Assembly (NCBI GenBank): GCA_001942415.1
Contig: MKJX01000033.1
Location: 42,036-106,035, forward strand
From: Pseudonocardia sp. CNS-139
Lineage (GTDB): Bacteria > Actinomycetota > Actinomycetes > Mycobacteriales > Pseudonocardiaceae
Reading direction: 5' to 3'
DNA: 64,000 nt
The notes beneath the pieces are model-generated. The model saw only the letters and a program-made list of their open reading frames with translations. It was not told the DNA's origin and searched no databases. Every line of letters starts with the position of its first letter. Within the stretch, counting starts at the first letter, position 1. This document shows positions 1 to 7,183 of this stretch, one piece after another. The position numbers and the translations under genes are program-made.

Positions 1-363
1 CCGCTCGGCGGTCAGCCGCGCGATCGTGTCCTCGGCGATCTGCACGGCCTTGAGCAGGTCGCTCGCGTCGATGACGTCCGGGTCGGGGTCGACCGGCTCG
101 ACGGCCGCGCGCAGCACGAGGTCACCGGCCGCGGCCTGCGCCACCGGGGTGACCGGCACGTCGCCGGACCCCTGCAGCACCGGGGACGCGGCCCCGACCA
201 GGGAGAACGCCCCGCCGGTGACGGCGAGGGCGGCCGCACCGCGCCGGAGCGAGGTGTTGACCGGGGACCGGTGCGCACCAGATCCCACGTACCGGCGGCC
301 GGGGACCGCCGGAAGTGGGTTCTGGTGCGCGCCTCGGCCCCGTGGGGAGCGATGCCGAGCCAC
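1..363 (-). CDS. Secreted protein, N-terminal part (runs off left edge)
   Basis: Only the first 121 codons are in the window; the rest lies to the left. The GTG start at 363 is chosen because it follows a strong ribosome binding site (GGAAGGTAGGAA) and opens with MARHRSP, the same beginning as the secreted protein at 15515. A basic N-terminus of about 50 residues is followed by a hydrophobic segment (near residues 58-80, rich in Ala, Val and Gly), which I read as a signal or membrane-anchor segment. After it come an acidic stretch (VDPDPDV) and a helical region (DLLKAVQIAEDTIARL). By analogy with the 15515 protein it is probably exported and may act at the cell wall, but its catalytic domain is not visible. 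Export is inferred from the hydrophobic segment; the function is unknown. Confidence 0.72.
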   Translation of the reverse strand, partial: MARHRSPRGRGAHQNPLPAVPGRRYVGSGAHRSPVNTSLRRGAAALAVTGGAFSLVGAASPVLQGSGDVPVTPVAQAAAGDLVLRAAVEPVDPDPDVIDASDLLKAVQIAEDTIARLTAER

Positions 364-455
364 TTCCTACCTTCCGGATCGAACGGCCCGGTAGGACGTC
401 CGGCTCGGGGGCGCCGGCGGATTGGGGAGATCCGTGTCCTGTTCGTGACCTTGCC

Positions 456-484
456 GTCATAGATCCGAGAGCGAAGGTAGGCAA
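456..484 (-). promoter_or_regulatory. Probable sigma-70-type promoter of the secreted-protein gene
   Basis: Read on the minus strand, TTGCCT (484-479) and TATGAC (461-456) are separated by exactly 17 bp. The predicted transcript start lies near 449, giving a leader of about 85 nt before the GTG at 363. No other good promoter was seen in the gap 364-659. Confidence 0.5.
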
Positions 485-633
485 CCAACGGGCGGTTCGG
501 GCGTCACCGGCTGTCCGGATCGGCCGAGAGAGCGGCGACGAGCGACGAACGGCCGGACAGCTCCCCCGTTCGGGTCAGCCCGGCTGCACCGCTGCGACCA
601 GCGGCGATGCCGTACGACCCGCGGCTTGACACC

Positions 634-666
634 CGGATCAGCGCCGGATCAGCGCCGGATCAGCAC
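634..666. repeat. 11-bp tandem repeat, three copies
   Basis: CGGATCAGCGC occurs twice in a row, followed by a third copy with one change (CGGATCAGCAC). The last copy overlaps the stop codon of the carbonic anhydrase gene. It has no strong dyad symmetry and no T-run, so a terminator role is not evident. Confidence 0.75.
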
Positions 667-1409
667 TGCTCGCGGTAGTACACCGTCCGCCCGTTGAGCG
701 GCTGCGTCTCCCGCGCGTCGCCCTCGGGGAAGAGATCGCCGATGCCCTCGGCGCCGGCCCGCGCGATCCGCACCGGCTCCTTCAGCACGAGCCAGGAGAC
801 GCCCTCGGTGTACGGGTCGGTGGTGAGCGAGCCCGCGTAGCGGAACGTGGAGAGGTCGTCGGGCAGCGCGCCGGCCAGGTCGCCGGACACCTCGATCTCG
901 CCACCGCACTCCTGCGGCAGCTCGTCGAGCACGGCGTCCTGCAGCCGGTCGCCGTCGCCGCCGCGGGCGAGGAACAGCCCGAGCACGAGCGTCTGCGCGT
1001 CCGGGCCGCGGTGGACGAAGTGCTGCTCCACGGGGAACCGCCGGCCGTCGAGGACGTGCTCGGACGGGGTGTGGAAGTGGAACTGGAGCAGCTCGTAACG
1101 CACGCCGTCCAGCTCGACGGCGGCGGCGCCGGCCGGCACCTCGGCCTCGACGACCTCCTCCGGCCCGCGGACGCCGCAGCCGCCCGGGGTGTCCTGGTCC
1201 TTGCTGACGTAGTGGACGGCGAGGTCGACGTGGTCGGGGTAGTCGATCACCAGCTCGGGGAGGCCGGGCCTGGCGACCGCCTTGCGGGAGCGGATGTGGA
1301 TCGGGCTCTGGCGCGGGGTCGTGGCGAGGGCGGTGGCCCCGGTCGGCAGGAGCGTGGCGGCTGCGATGACGGCCGGGACGCCGATGAGGAACCTTCGTCG
1401 CGAATGCAC
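660..1409 (-). CDS. Alpha-class carbonic anhydrase, Tat-exported
   Basis: Reversible hydration of CO2 to bicarbonate by a zinc enzyme, here outside the membrane. The 249-residue product starts with a twin-arginine signal (SRRRFLIG, residues 3-10, then a hydrophobic run to about 30). The alpha-class hallmarks follow: QSPIHI near 34-39, the first two zinc histidines in LQFHFHTPSEH (H111 and H113) and the third in VEQHFVH (H130). The length fits bacterial alpha carbonic anhydrases. The ATG at 1409 has AAAGGGACG upstream. It is a single gene, with its 3' end close to an 11-bp tandem repeat and overlapping palindromes just upstream of its start. The family assignment is secure; the physiological role is inferred. 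Confidence 0.93.
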   Translation of the reverse strand: MHSRRRFLIGVPAVIAAATLLPTGATALATTPRQSPIHIRSRKAVARPGLPELVIDYPDHVDLAVHYVSKDQDTPGGCGVRGPEEVVEAEVPAGAAAVELDGVRYELLQFHFHTPSEHVLDGRRFPVEQHFVHRGPDAQTLVLGLFLARGGDGDRLQDAVLDELPQECGGEIEVSGDLAGALPDDLSTFRYAGSLTTDPYTEGVSWLVLKEPVRIARAGAEGIGDLFPEGDARETQPLNGRTVYYREQC

Positions 1410-1423
1410 TAGTCGTCCCTTTC

Positions 1424-1442
1424 CATACTGTATGCACGATAC
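1424..1442. promoter_or_regulatory. Overlapping palindromes upstream of the carbonic anhydrase gene
   Basis: CATACTGTATG (1424-1434) is an inverted repeat with a one-base centre, and GTATGCACGATAC (1430-1442) is a second one sharing the GTAT half. It sits 15-33 bp upstream of the start codon, where an operator would block initiation. The regulator is unknown. Confidence 0.4.
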
Positions 1443-1577
1443 CCTGACGGGTGACGGTACATCGCTCGATGGAGGGGTGGGTAGTCCGAGTTACGCAGAG
1501 ATGTCAGCCGGATGCCGCCATCGTGGTAGCCCGACCGGCGGAGGGATGTTTACGGAGCGCGAGGCTCCGAGTAGCGC

Positions 1578-2570
1578 TCAGACGAACGTGGCCGCCAGCC
1601 GGTCGGCCTCGTCGCGCGCGAGCCGCCCGGAGCTGACGGCCCCCGGTGAGACCCCGACGACCCGTTTGAACGCGCGGCTGAAGGCGGCCTCGGACTGGTA
1701 GCCGAGGCGGCCGGCGACCTCGGCCACCGTGGCCCCGTCGTCGCCGAGCCAGGTGCGCGCCACCTGCATCCGCCAGCGCGTCACGTACCGCATCGCCGGC
1801 TCGTCGACGAGCTCGGTGAACCGCGCGGCGAACGCCGAACGGGACATCGCCAGCTCGCTCGCGAGCGACGCGACCGTCCAGTCCCGGGCCGGGTCCCGGT
1901 GGATCAGCGAGATCGCGCGCCCGATCTGCCGGTCGCGCAGCGCCCCGAGCCAGCCGCGCTGGGCGGCCGGGTCGTGCTCGATCCACGCCCGCAGAGTCTG
2001 GATGACGAGAATGTCGGACAGCCGTGTGATCACGGCCTCCCCGCCCGGCCGCACCTCCGCCGCCTCGGCCGCCACCAGCCGCAACGTGCTCTGCATCCAC
2101 TCGGAGTGCGGCCCGCTCGTCGGTTCCACGTGGATCACCCGCGGCAGCAGCGGGACGATGTGGTGCGTGGCCGGGTGGTCCAGCCGCACCGCCCCGCAGA
2201 CGACCGTGGTGGCCGCCCCGCCCCCGCCGTGGCGCAGGATCGCGTACTTGTTGCGGAACTCGTGCTCGATGCTCCGCACGTCCGGCGCCAGCGTGCCGGC
2301 CTCGCTGTGCAGCGTGTGGCCCTGCCCGTGCGGGACGAGCGCGAGGTCGCCCGGCTGCAGCACGCGCGTCCCCCCGTCGACGACGAGCAGGAGCCGCCCG
2401 GCCGTGACGATGTGGAACCAGAGGCAGTCCGGCCAGTCCGGCATCGTCAGCCCCCACGGCGCCGTCAGCTCGGACCGGCAGTAGAAGCTCCCCGTCACGC
2501 GCAGGAAGTGCAGCGCCTCGCCGAGCGGGTCGGCGGCGTCCAGCGGGTTCTCGAACGGGGTCTCGGCCAC
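1578..2570 (-). CDS. AraC-family transcriptional regulator with N-terminal cupin
   Basis: A 330-residue regulator. The first 200 residues resemble the cupin_6 sensor of AraC proteins (for example GDLALVPHGQGH). The last 100 residues form the double helix-turn-helix: DWTVASLASELAMSRSAFAARF and, in the second half, VAEVAGRLGYQSEAAFSRAF followed by GVSPG. The reading frame continues far upstream without a stop, but that stretch is the antisense of the divergent gene. The GTG at 2570 is chosen because the recognisable protein (AETPFENPLDAADPL) begins there, with CGGGAC before it. It is divergent from the dehydrogenase at 2718, so regulating that pair is the natural guess, a common arrangement for such regulators. 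The inducer is unknown. Confidence 0.88.
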   Translation of the reverse strand: MAETPFENPLDAADPLGEALHFLRVTGSFYCRSELTAPWGLTMPDWPDCLWFHIVTAGRLLLVVDGGTRVLQPGDLALVPHGQGHTLHSEAGTLAPDVRSIEHEFRNKYAILRHGGGGAATTVVCGAVRLDHPATHHIVPLLPRVIHVEPTSGPHSEWMQSTLRLVAAEAAEVRPGGEAVITRLSDILVIQTLRAWIEHDPAAQRGWLGALRDRQIGRAISLIHRDPARDWTVASLASELAMSRSAFAARFTELVDEPAMRYVTRWRMQVARTWLGDDGATVAEVAGRLGYQSEAAFSRAFKRVVGVSPGAVSSGRLARDEADRLAATFV

Positions 2571-2717
2571 GTCCCGAGTGTGCGGCCTCCCGGACCGTCC
2601 GTCCACGGTCTCTGGACGAACGAGCAAGAAACAGCGACTGGTGAGCATGGAGAGTCCGTTCCCGCGCCGACAGAGTGGACGTCGAGCAGAGGGATCGACA
2701 ACCCCGGGAGGGACGAC

Positions 2718-3608
2718 ATGATCACGGTGATGGGCGCGACCGGCCACGTCGGACGGCAGATCACGCTGCGGCTGCTGGCCGCGGGCGAGCACGTCCGGGC
2801 GATCGGCCGCAACCCCGCGGCGCTGGCCGAGCTGGCCGAGGCGGGCGCGGAGATCCACGTCGGCGACGCGGCCGATTCCGCGTTCCTGACCGCGGCCTTC
2901 CGCGGCGCGGACGCGGTGCACACGCTGCTGCCCTACAACCCGGCCACCCCGGACTTCCGCGCCGCCCAGGCCCGGCTGGGCGAGGCGATCGTCACCGCTG
3001 TGCGCGACTCGGGCGTGCGCAAGGTGGTGGCGCTGAGCAGCCTCGGCGCCGACCTGCCGAGCGGCACCGGGTTCATCGCCGCGAGCCTGCACGCGCAGGA
3101 GGAGCGGCTGCGCACGCTGACCGGCGTCGACCTGCTGCTCCTGCGTCCGACGCTCTTCCTGGAGAGCATCGTGGCCGGGCTGCCGTTCGTCGACGCGATG
3201 GGCGTGTACGCCGACGCCGTCGACCCGGACGCGCCGGTGCCGATGATCGCGACGCGGGACGTCGCCGCGGCCGCCGCCGACGCGCTGCGCGCCCGCGACT
3301 GGACCGGCGTGGAGGCGCGCGAGCTGCTGGGCCCCTGCGACCTCACCTACCCCGAGGCCACCCGGATCCTCGGCGCCGCGATCGGCAAGCCGGACCTGCA
3401 GTACGTGCGGCTGCCCGACGCCGACATGGCCGGCGCGCTCGTCGAGGCCGGCTTCTCGCCGGACACGGCCGCGCTGCACGTCGAGATGGGCCGGGCCCTC
3501 TCCGATGGGATCATCGTCCCGCGCGGGGGGCGCACCTCCGCGAACACGACGCCCACCCGCTTCGAGGACGTCGTGGCCGAGCTGCTCCCCGCCACGGAGG
3601 CGTCGTGA
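2718..3608 (+). CDS. NmrA/SDR-like NAD(P)-binding oxidoreductase
   Basis: A 296-residue atypical short-chain dehydrogenase of the NmrA/NAD(P)H-azoreductase type. The glycine-rich nucleotide-binding motif GATGHVG lies at residues 6-12, with a basic residue pattern (RAIGRNP) at the end of the second strand that favours NADP(H) over NAD(H). VVALSSLGAD in the middle matches the active-site strand, but the usual YxxxK pair is not evident, as in NmrA-like proteins. GGGAGGGAC precedes the ATG. Its stop overlaps the GTG of the next gene (GTGA), so the two are translationally coupled. It is divergent from an AraC regulator. The substrate is unknown. Confidence 0.85.
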   Translation: MITVMGATGHVGRQITLRLLAAGEHVRAIGRNPAALAELAEAGAEIHVGDAADSAFLTAAFRGADAVHTLLPYNPATPDFRAAQARLGEAIVTAVRDSGVRKVVALSSLGADLPSGTGFIAASLHAQEERLRTLTGVDLLLLRPTLFLESIVAGLPFVDAMGVYADAVDPDAPVPMIATRDVAAAAADALRARDWTGVEARELLGPCDLTYPEATRILGAAIGKPDLQYVRLPDADMAGALVEAGFSPDTAALHVEMGRALSDGIIVPRGGRTSANTTPTRFEDVVAELLPATEAS

Positions 3609-4081
3609 CCACGAGTGTGCTTCCCGTACTGACGGTCCTCACGATCGTCGGCACGGGCGTGATGGCCGGCCTGTTCTTCGCGTTCTCGACCTCGGTGATG
3701 CCGGGTCTGGCCCGGGTGCCCGGACCCGAGGGGGCGCGGGCGATGCAGGAGTCCAACAAGACGATCCTCAACCCGCTCTTCCTGCTGGTCTTCCTCGGGA
3801 CGGGGGTGCTGGGTGTGGTGGTCGCGATCCTCGCGCTGGTGGGCGGGGCGAGCGGCGCGGTCTGGCTGGTGATCGGCGGGCTGCTCTACCCGATCGGCGG
3901 GGTCGTCGTGACGATGGTGGTCAACGTCCCGATGAACAACCGGCTCGTCGCCGCCGACGCCGACTCCGCCGAGGGCCAGGCGATCTGGACCGACTACCTC
4001 GCCCGCTGGACGCCCTGGAACCACCTCCGGGCCGTGACCTCGGCGCTCTCGACCGCGGCGCTGGCCATCGGGCTCATCTGA
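3605..4081 (+). CDS. DUF1772 (anthrone-oxygenase-like) membrane protein
   Basis: A 158-residue integral membrane protein with four hydrophobic segments (near residues 5-27, 50-75, 80-103 and 138-158). It carries the family's characteristic segments: GLFFAFSTSVMPGL near the start, NVPMNN in the third quarter and W..WNHLRA near the end. This family includes fungal and bacterial anthrone oxygenases acting on polyketides, but most members are uncharacterised. The GTG at 3605 overlaps the stop of the dehydrogenase gene by four bases, so the two probably act together on one hydrophobic substrate (inference). Confidence 0.85.
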   Translation: MTTSVLPVLTVLTIVGTGVMAGLFFAFSTSVMPGLARVPGPEGARAMQESNKTILNPLFLLVFLGTGVLGVVVAILALVGGASGAVWLVIGGLLYPIGGVVVTMVVNVPMNNRLVAADADSAEGQAIWTDYLARWTPWNHLRAVTSALSTAALAIGLI

Positions 4082-4096
4082 CGCGGTACGAGACGG

Positions 4097-4132
4097 CGAC
4101 GGGCGCGGCACCTGCGGGTGTCGCGCCCGTCG
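4097..4132. terminator. Hairpin between convergent genes
   Basis: CGACGGGCGCGGCACC pairs with GGGTGTCGCGCCCGTCG across a short loop. It sits in the 54-bp gap between the convergent DUF1772 and DUF899 genes, so it can serve both strands. There is no U-tract, which is usual in high-GC actinobacteria. Confidence 0.65.
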
Positions 4133-4135
4133 GCG

Positions 4136-4918
4136 TCAGTGGTGCGCGCCCAGCCGGCCGAGGGTCTGCACGGGGGTCGCGCCGGGGCGGGTCCACTGCG
4201 GCACGGGTCGGCTGGTCTCGCCCCAGGTGGAGTCGCCGTCCGCGTCCGTACGCCATGACCAGCACGCGTGGCGCCCCTCGGGCCAGCCCTCGGGGTTGTC
4301 CTCCCAGGTCTCGCCGCGGCCGTAGGGCGTCATGTCGAGCAGGCCGAGGGACGCGTTGACGCGCTCGTTGCCGCGGCCCGTCGTGGAGTAGGTGAGGAAC
4401 ACGCGGTCGCCGGCACGCAGGTACGAGGTGATCGACCCCATGCTGTCACCGACCGGCGCGGCGGCGTCGCGCACCGAGTACCAGGGCTGGGTGTAGCCCA
4501 TGAACGCGACGTAGGCGGCCACCTCGGCCCACCGGCCGGTGGTCAGCACGGCGTACGAGACGCCGCGCGCGTTGAGGTAGGCGGCGTCGTCCAGGTGCCA
4601 GGCGGTGGTGGTGCAGCCCTCGCACTGCCCCTGGTGCGGCGCGCCGTCGTACCACATGTGCTTGTAGACGACGAGCTCGTCGCGGCCCTGGAACAGGTCC
4701 AGGAACGGGACCGGGCCGTCGGCCCCGACGACCTCGACCGTGCCGTCGAGCTCCACCATCGGCAGCCGGCGCCGCGCCGCGGCCAGCGCGTCGCCCTGGC
4801 GCGTGTGGGCCTTCTCGCGCACCAGCAGCTCGTCACGGGCGGCCTGCCAGGTGGCCAGGTCGACGACGGGCGGTCGGCCGGGCAGCGCGGTGGCCGGGTC
4901 GCTCGGGGTGGTCGTCAT
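4136..4918 (-). CDS. DUF899 thioredoxin-like family protein
   Basis: A 260-residue cytoplasmic protein of the DUF899 family, which adopts a thioredoxin-like fold. Typical segments are the N-terminal ARDELLVREKAHTR, the middle YKHMWYDGAPHQGQCEGCTT with a CxxC pair, and the C-terminal W.....GR...CWSWRTD. The family is uncharacterised; a redox or sugar-related role has been guessed for some members but nothing here decides it. The ATG at 4918 is followed by a natural start (MTTTPSDPATALPGRP). It converges on the DUF1772 gene and is followed upstream by a TetR gene on the same strand. Confidence 0.85.
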   Translation of the reverse strand: MTTTPSDPATALPGRPPVVDLATWQAARDELLVREKAHTRQGDALAAARRRLPMVELDGTVEVVGADGPVPFLDLFQGRDELVVYKHMWYDGAPHQGQCEGCTTTAWHLDDAAYLNARGVSYAVLTTGRWAEVAAYVAFMGYTQPWYSVRDAAAPVGDSMGSITSYLRAGDRVFLTYSTTGRGNERVNASLGLLDMTPYGRGETWEDNPEGWPEGRHACWSWRTDADGDSTWGETSRPVPQWTRPGATPVQTLGRLGAHH

Positions 4919-5002
4919 GGTGTCCTCCGTGGTGTCTCGGGCCGGACGGTCGTCCGTTCCCAGGACAGACCGGCGGCCCGGCCGGAACTCATCGCAGCGC
5001 GG

Positions 5003-5623
5003 TCAGCCCTCGCCCAGCATCCGGACGGCCTGCCGGCACAGCCAGTCCTCGGCCTCGTCGTAGCTCCACCCGCAGTCGACGACGAGCGTGCGCCACGCCG
5101 CGAGCCCGAAGCAGAACCACAGCCGGTCGGCCGCACGCCCGACGGTCAGCCCCGGCGCCAGCTGCCCGCCGTCGGCGAGGTGCCGGGCGACCGCGTGCAG
5201 CGTCGCGCGGTAGGACGTGGTGCCCCGCTGCCAGACGTCCGCGGCGACGTCGTGGCTGGACATCGACGAGAACAGGATGTCCAGCGTCTCGCGGTTGGCC
5301 TCGTTGCCCGTGCGGGTGCCGCGGGCCAGCACCCGCATCGCCTCACCCAGGTCCCGGGTCGCGCGGACCTCCGCGAGGTTCTCCGCCGCGCCCGAGCCCT
5401 CGACGTCGACGGCGATCAGCTCGTTGAGGATGTCCGCCTTCGTGCCGGCGCTCGCGTAGACCGTCTTGACCGCGGTGCCGGCCCGCTTCGCGATGTCCGC
5501 GACGGTGACGCGCGCGTAGCCGTGCGCGGAGAACAGCTCCCGCGCGGCCGTGAGGATGTCGCGCCGGGTGTCGGCGGCCTCGCCGGCCCGGCGGGGGGAT
5601 CGGTACGGACGCGTCGTCGCCAC
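5003..5623 (-). CDS. TetR-family transcriptional regulator
   Basis: A 206-residue TetR/AcrR repressor. The DNA-binding domain (residues 17-65) reads DTRRDILTAARELFSAHGYARVTVADIAKRAG, with the recognition helix around TAVKTVYASAGTKADIL. The C-terminal two-thirds is the variable ligand domain, containing a Trp/Cys-rich end (RLWFCFGLAAWRTLVVDCGWSYDEAEDWL). It is divergent from the hemerythrin gene, and a 7-bp-arm inverted repeat lies between the two starts, so autoregulation with control of that gene is plausible. The ligand cannot be told from the sequence. Confidence 0.88.
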   Translation of the reverse strand: MATTRPYRSPRRAGEAADTRRDILTAARELFSAHGYARVTVADIAKRAGTAVKTVYASAGTKADILNELIAVDVEGSGAAENLAEVRATRDLGEAMRVLARGTRTGNEANRETLDILFSSMSSHDVAADVWQRGTTSYRATLHAVARHLADGGQLAPGLTVGRAADRLWFCFGLAAWRTLVVDCGWSYDEAEDWLCRQAVRMLGEG

Positions 5624-5638
5624 GGCACGAGCTTACGG

Positions 5639-5673
5639 GTGAGGCGTAGGGTATTGATTGCAGACAGCCTCAC
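5639..5673. promoter_or_regulatory. Inverted repeat between TetR and hemerythrin genes
   Basis: GTGAGGC (5639-5645) and GCCTCAC (5667-5673) flank an AT-richer centre containing TAGGGTATTGATT. It lies between the two divergent starts, where a TetR dimer would overlap both promoters. The 21-bp spacing is long for a single TetR site. Confidence 0.4.
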
Positions 5674-5690
5674 CTGAATAGAGGGGAACC

Positions 5691-6278
5691 ATGACCGACA
5701 CCTCGCCCGACCGCGCCGAGGGCCTTCGGATGTTCGACGAGATGCTCGCGGTCCACACCGTCCTGCGCCGCGGCTCCGACCTGGTCGCCGCCGCGCTGGG
5801 GGCCCTGGCCGCCGGCCGCCCGGTGGACGTCCGCACGCTCGTGGCCGTCGCGCACTGGCACAGCGCGTTCCTGCACCACCACCACGAGAGCGAGGACGAG
5901 CGCTTCTGGCCGCTGCTGCGCCGGCTCTTCCCGGACGCGGCCGACGACCTCGCGCGGCTCACCGCCGAGCACGCGGAGCTGGACGCCGAGCTCAAGCGCC
6001 TCGCCGACGGGATCGCCGCGATCCGCCGCGCCGACGCCACACGGGCCCGGGAGATCGCCGCCGACACCGCGCACGCGGCCGCCGTCCGGTCCCGCGACGC
6101 GCTCGCCGCGCACCTCGACGACGAGGAGCCGGTGATGCGCACGCTCTTCCCGCGGACGCCGGCCGCCGACATCCGCACGCTGCGCGCCGCGATCGTGGCC
6201 GCCGCACCGAAGTCCGACCCGGACCTCGTGATCGGGCTGCTCACCGACCCCGGCCCGCGCCCGGCTACGCGCACATGA
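5691..6278 (+). CDS. Hemerythrin HHE-domain protein
   Basis: A 195-residue four-helix protein of the hemerythrin/HHE class, which binds a diiron centre and often senses or handles O2, NO or peroxide. The histidine and acidic ligands are visible: H25 in DEMLAVHTVL, the HWHSAFLHHHHESEDERFW segment (about residues 60-78), H99 in TAEHAELDAEL and HLDDEEPVM near residue 140. The ATG follows AGAGGGGAACC. It is divergent from a TetR gene and followed at 190 bp by a small gene of unknown function. A truncated haemoglobin gene lies close by, so this patch may concern oxygen or NO handling (inference). Confidence 0.85.
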   Translation: MTDTSPDRAEGLRMFDEMLAVHTVLRRGSDLVAAALGALAAGRPVDVRTLVAVAHWHSAFLHHHHESEDERFWPLLRRLFPDAADDLARLTAEHAELDAELKRLADGIAAIRRADATRAREIAADTAHAAAVRSRDALAAHLDDEEPVMRTLFPRTPAADIRTLRAAIVAAAPKSDPDLVIGLLTDPGPRPATRT

Positions 6279-6466
6279 CGGCGAACTTCCCGCCGCCCGT
6301 GCGCTGGCTCACACCGCTGCTGCTGCGCCGGTACCGCGCCGCCGCCGGCGGCTCGGGGTGTGACGCGGCCGCCCGCGCTCTGCGCCGTCCGCACGTGGCG
6401 AACCCTCCGCAGGCGGTGATAATCGAGTGCGGATGGACTGACACCAACATCAGTGGAGATGGCGAC

Positions 6467-6724
6467 ATGTGGCTCGTGAGCGGCGTCGACGAGGAGCACC
6501 GGTTCCGGGAGTGGACCGAGGCGTCCGGCTTCTACCGGCTGATGGTCGGCGACTGGATCCGCGCCCACGGCGACGCCGACGGCGTCCAGCGCTCGCTCGA
6601 CGAGCTGCAGATGGGCCAGTCCCACGAGGCGGTGTTCGTCGACCCGGAGACCGGCGGCAAGATCGAGTTCCGGATGGGCTGGGAGACCGCGCAAGTGGGA
6701 CTGGACCACTTCACGGCCTGCTGA
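6467..6724 (+). CDS. Small hypothetical protein (85 aa)
   Basis: An acidic 85-residue protein beginning MWLVSGVDEEHRFREWT and ending GWETAQVGLDHFTAC. I do not recognise the family; there is no signal peptide or membrane segment. The same frame is open back to an ATG at 6275 that overlaps the hemerythrin stop. I prefer the ATG at 6467 because GTGGAGATGGCGAC precedes it and a good extended -10 (TGATAATC, 6417-6424) lies 43 bp upstream, inside the longer reading frame. The last 14 bases overlap the end of the convergent truncated haemoglobin gene. Confidence 0.6.
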   Translation: MWLVSGVDEEHRFREWTEASGFYRLMVGDWIRAHGDADGVQRSLDELQMGQSHEAVFVDPETGGKIEFRMGWETAQVGLDHFTAC

Positions 6725-7087
6725 CGTCCAGCTGGGCGGCGGGTGCGATCTCGTCCTTCAGCGGCGCGAGCGCCCCGCCGATCTCCGCGATCACCGACGC
6801 GGGCACGCCCAGGTCGACGAGGGTGTCGACCAGGTGCCCGACCACCCGGTCGAAGTGCTCGGGCCGCACGTGCAGGGCGGCGTGCGCCTCCCGCATCGAC
6901 GCCCGCGGTAGGCCGCGGGTCCGCCCACCGCTGCGGCGATGAACGCCCGCTGGTGCCCCTTGAGGCGCTGGATCTCGACGCCGGCGAAGTAGCCCGCCAG
7001 CTCGTCGTCGGCCAGCACCCGCTGGTAGAACCGGTCGACGGCGGCCGCCACCGCGTCCGCGCCGCCGATCGTGTCGTAGATGCTCAT
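6711..7087 (-). CDS. Group I truncated haemoglobin (frame broken once)
   Basis: A small haem protein that binds O2 or NO in the cytoplasm. The first part (from ATG 7087) reads SIYDTIGGADAVAAAVDRFY, with the B10 tyrosine in DRFYQRVL and the E-helix in LKGHQRAFIAAAVGGPAAYRG. The second part, in a neighbouring frame, reads SMREAHAALHVRPEHFDRV, with the proximal F8 histidine in REAH, then ends after LKDEIAPAAQLDVSRP. The break lies near 6900-6915, and the span is one base short of a whole number of codons, so a single lost base explains it. GGGGAG precedes the start. The 3' end overlaps the convergent gene ending at 6724. Confidence 0.8.
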
Positions 7088-7183
7088 GATCTCCCCGGGG
7101 CCTCACACCGAATGGTGCGTACAAGTGAACGGGCGGGGATTGCGGGCAAATCACCCAGCGATGAACAGCTGTTGGCCGAGTGC

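Noticed and set aside
455..592. Possible cyclic-di-AMP (ydaO-type) riboswitch upstream of the secreted-protein gene
   Set aside because: The minus strand has GAACGGGGGA followed by a hairpin and CCGGUGAC, which recalls the motif, but the middle GUAGGG element and the 3' CGUCAGCUAACC-type block are missing, and a good TTGCCT-17-TATGAC promoter lies downstream of it, so it would not be transcribed with the gene.
1578..3479. One long minus-strand reading frame of 633 codons
   Set aside because: Only the part up to 2570 resembles a protein (AraC regulator). The rest is antisense to the NmrA-like gene and has the low-complexity look of a shadow frame.
6275..6466. N-terminal extension of the small gene ending at 6724, starting on the hemerythrin stop
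   Set aside because: The extension is Pro/Arg/Ala-rich with no family resemblance and contains a promoter-like TGATAAT followed by a ribosome binding site for the ATG at 6467.
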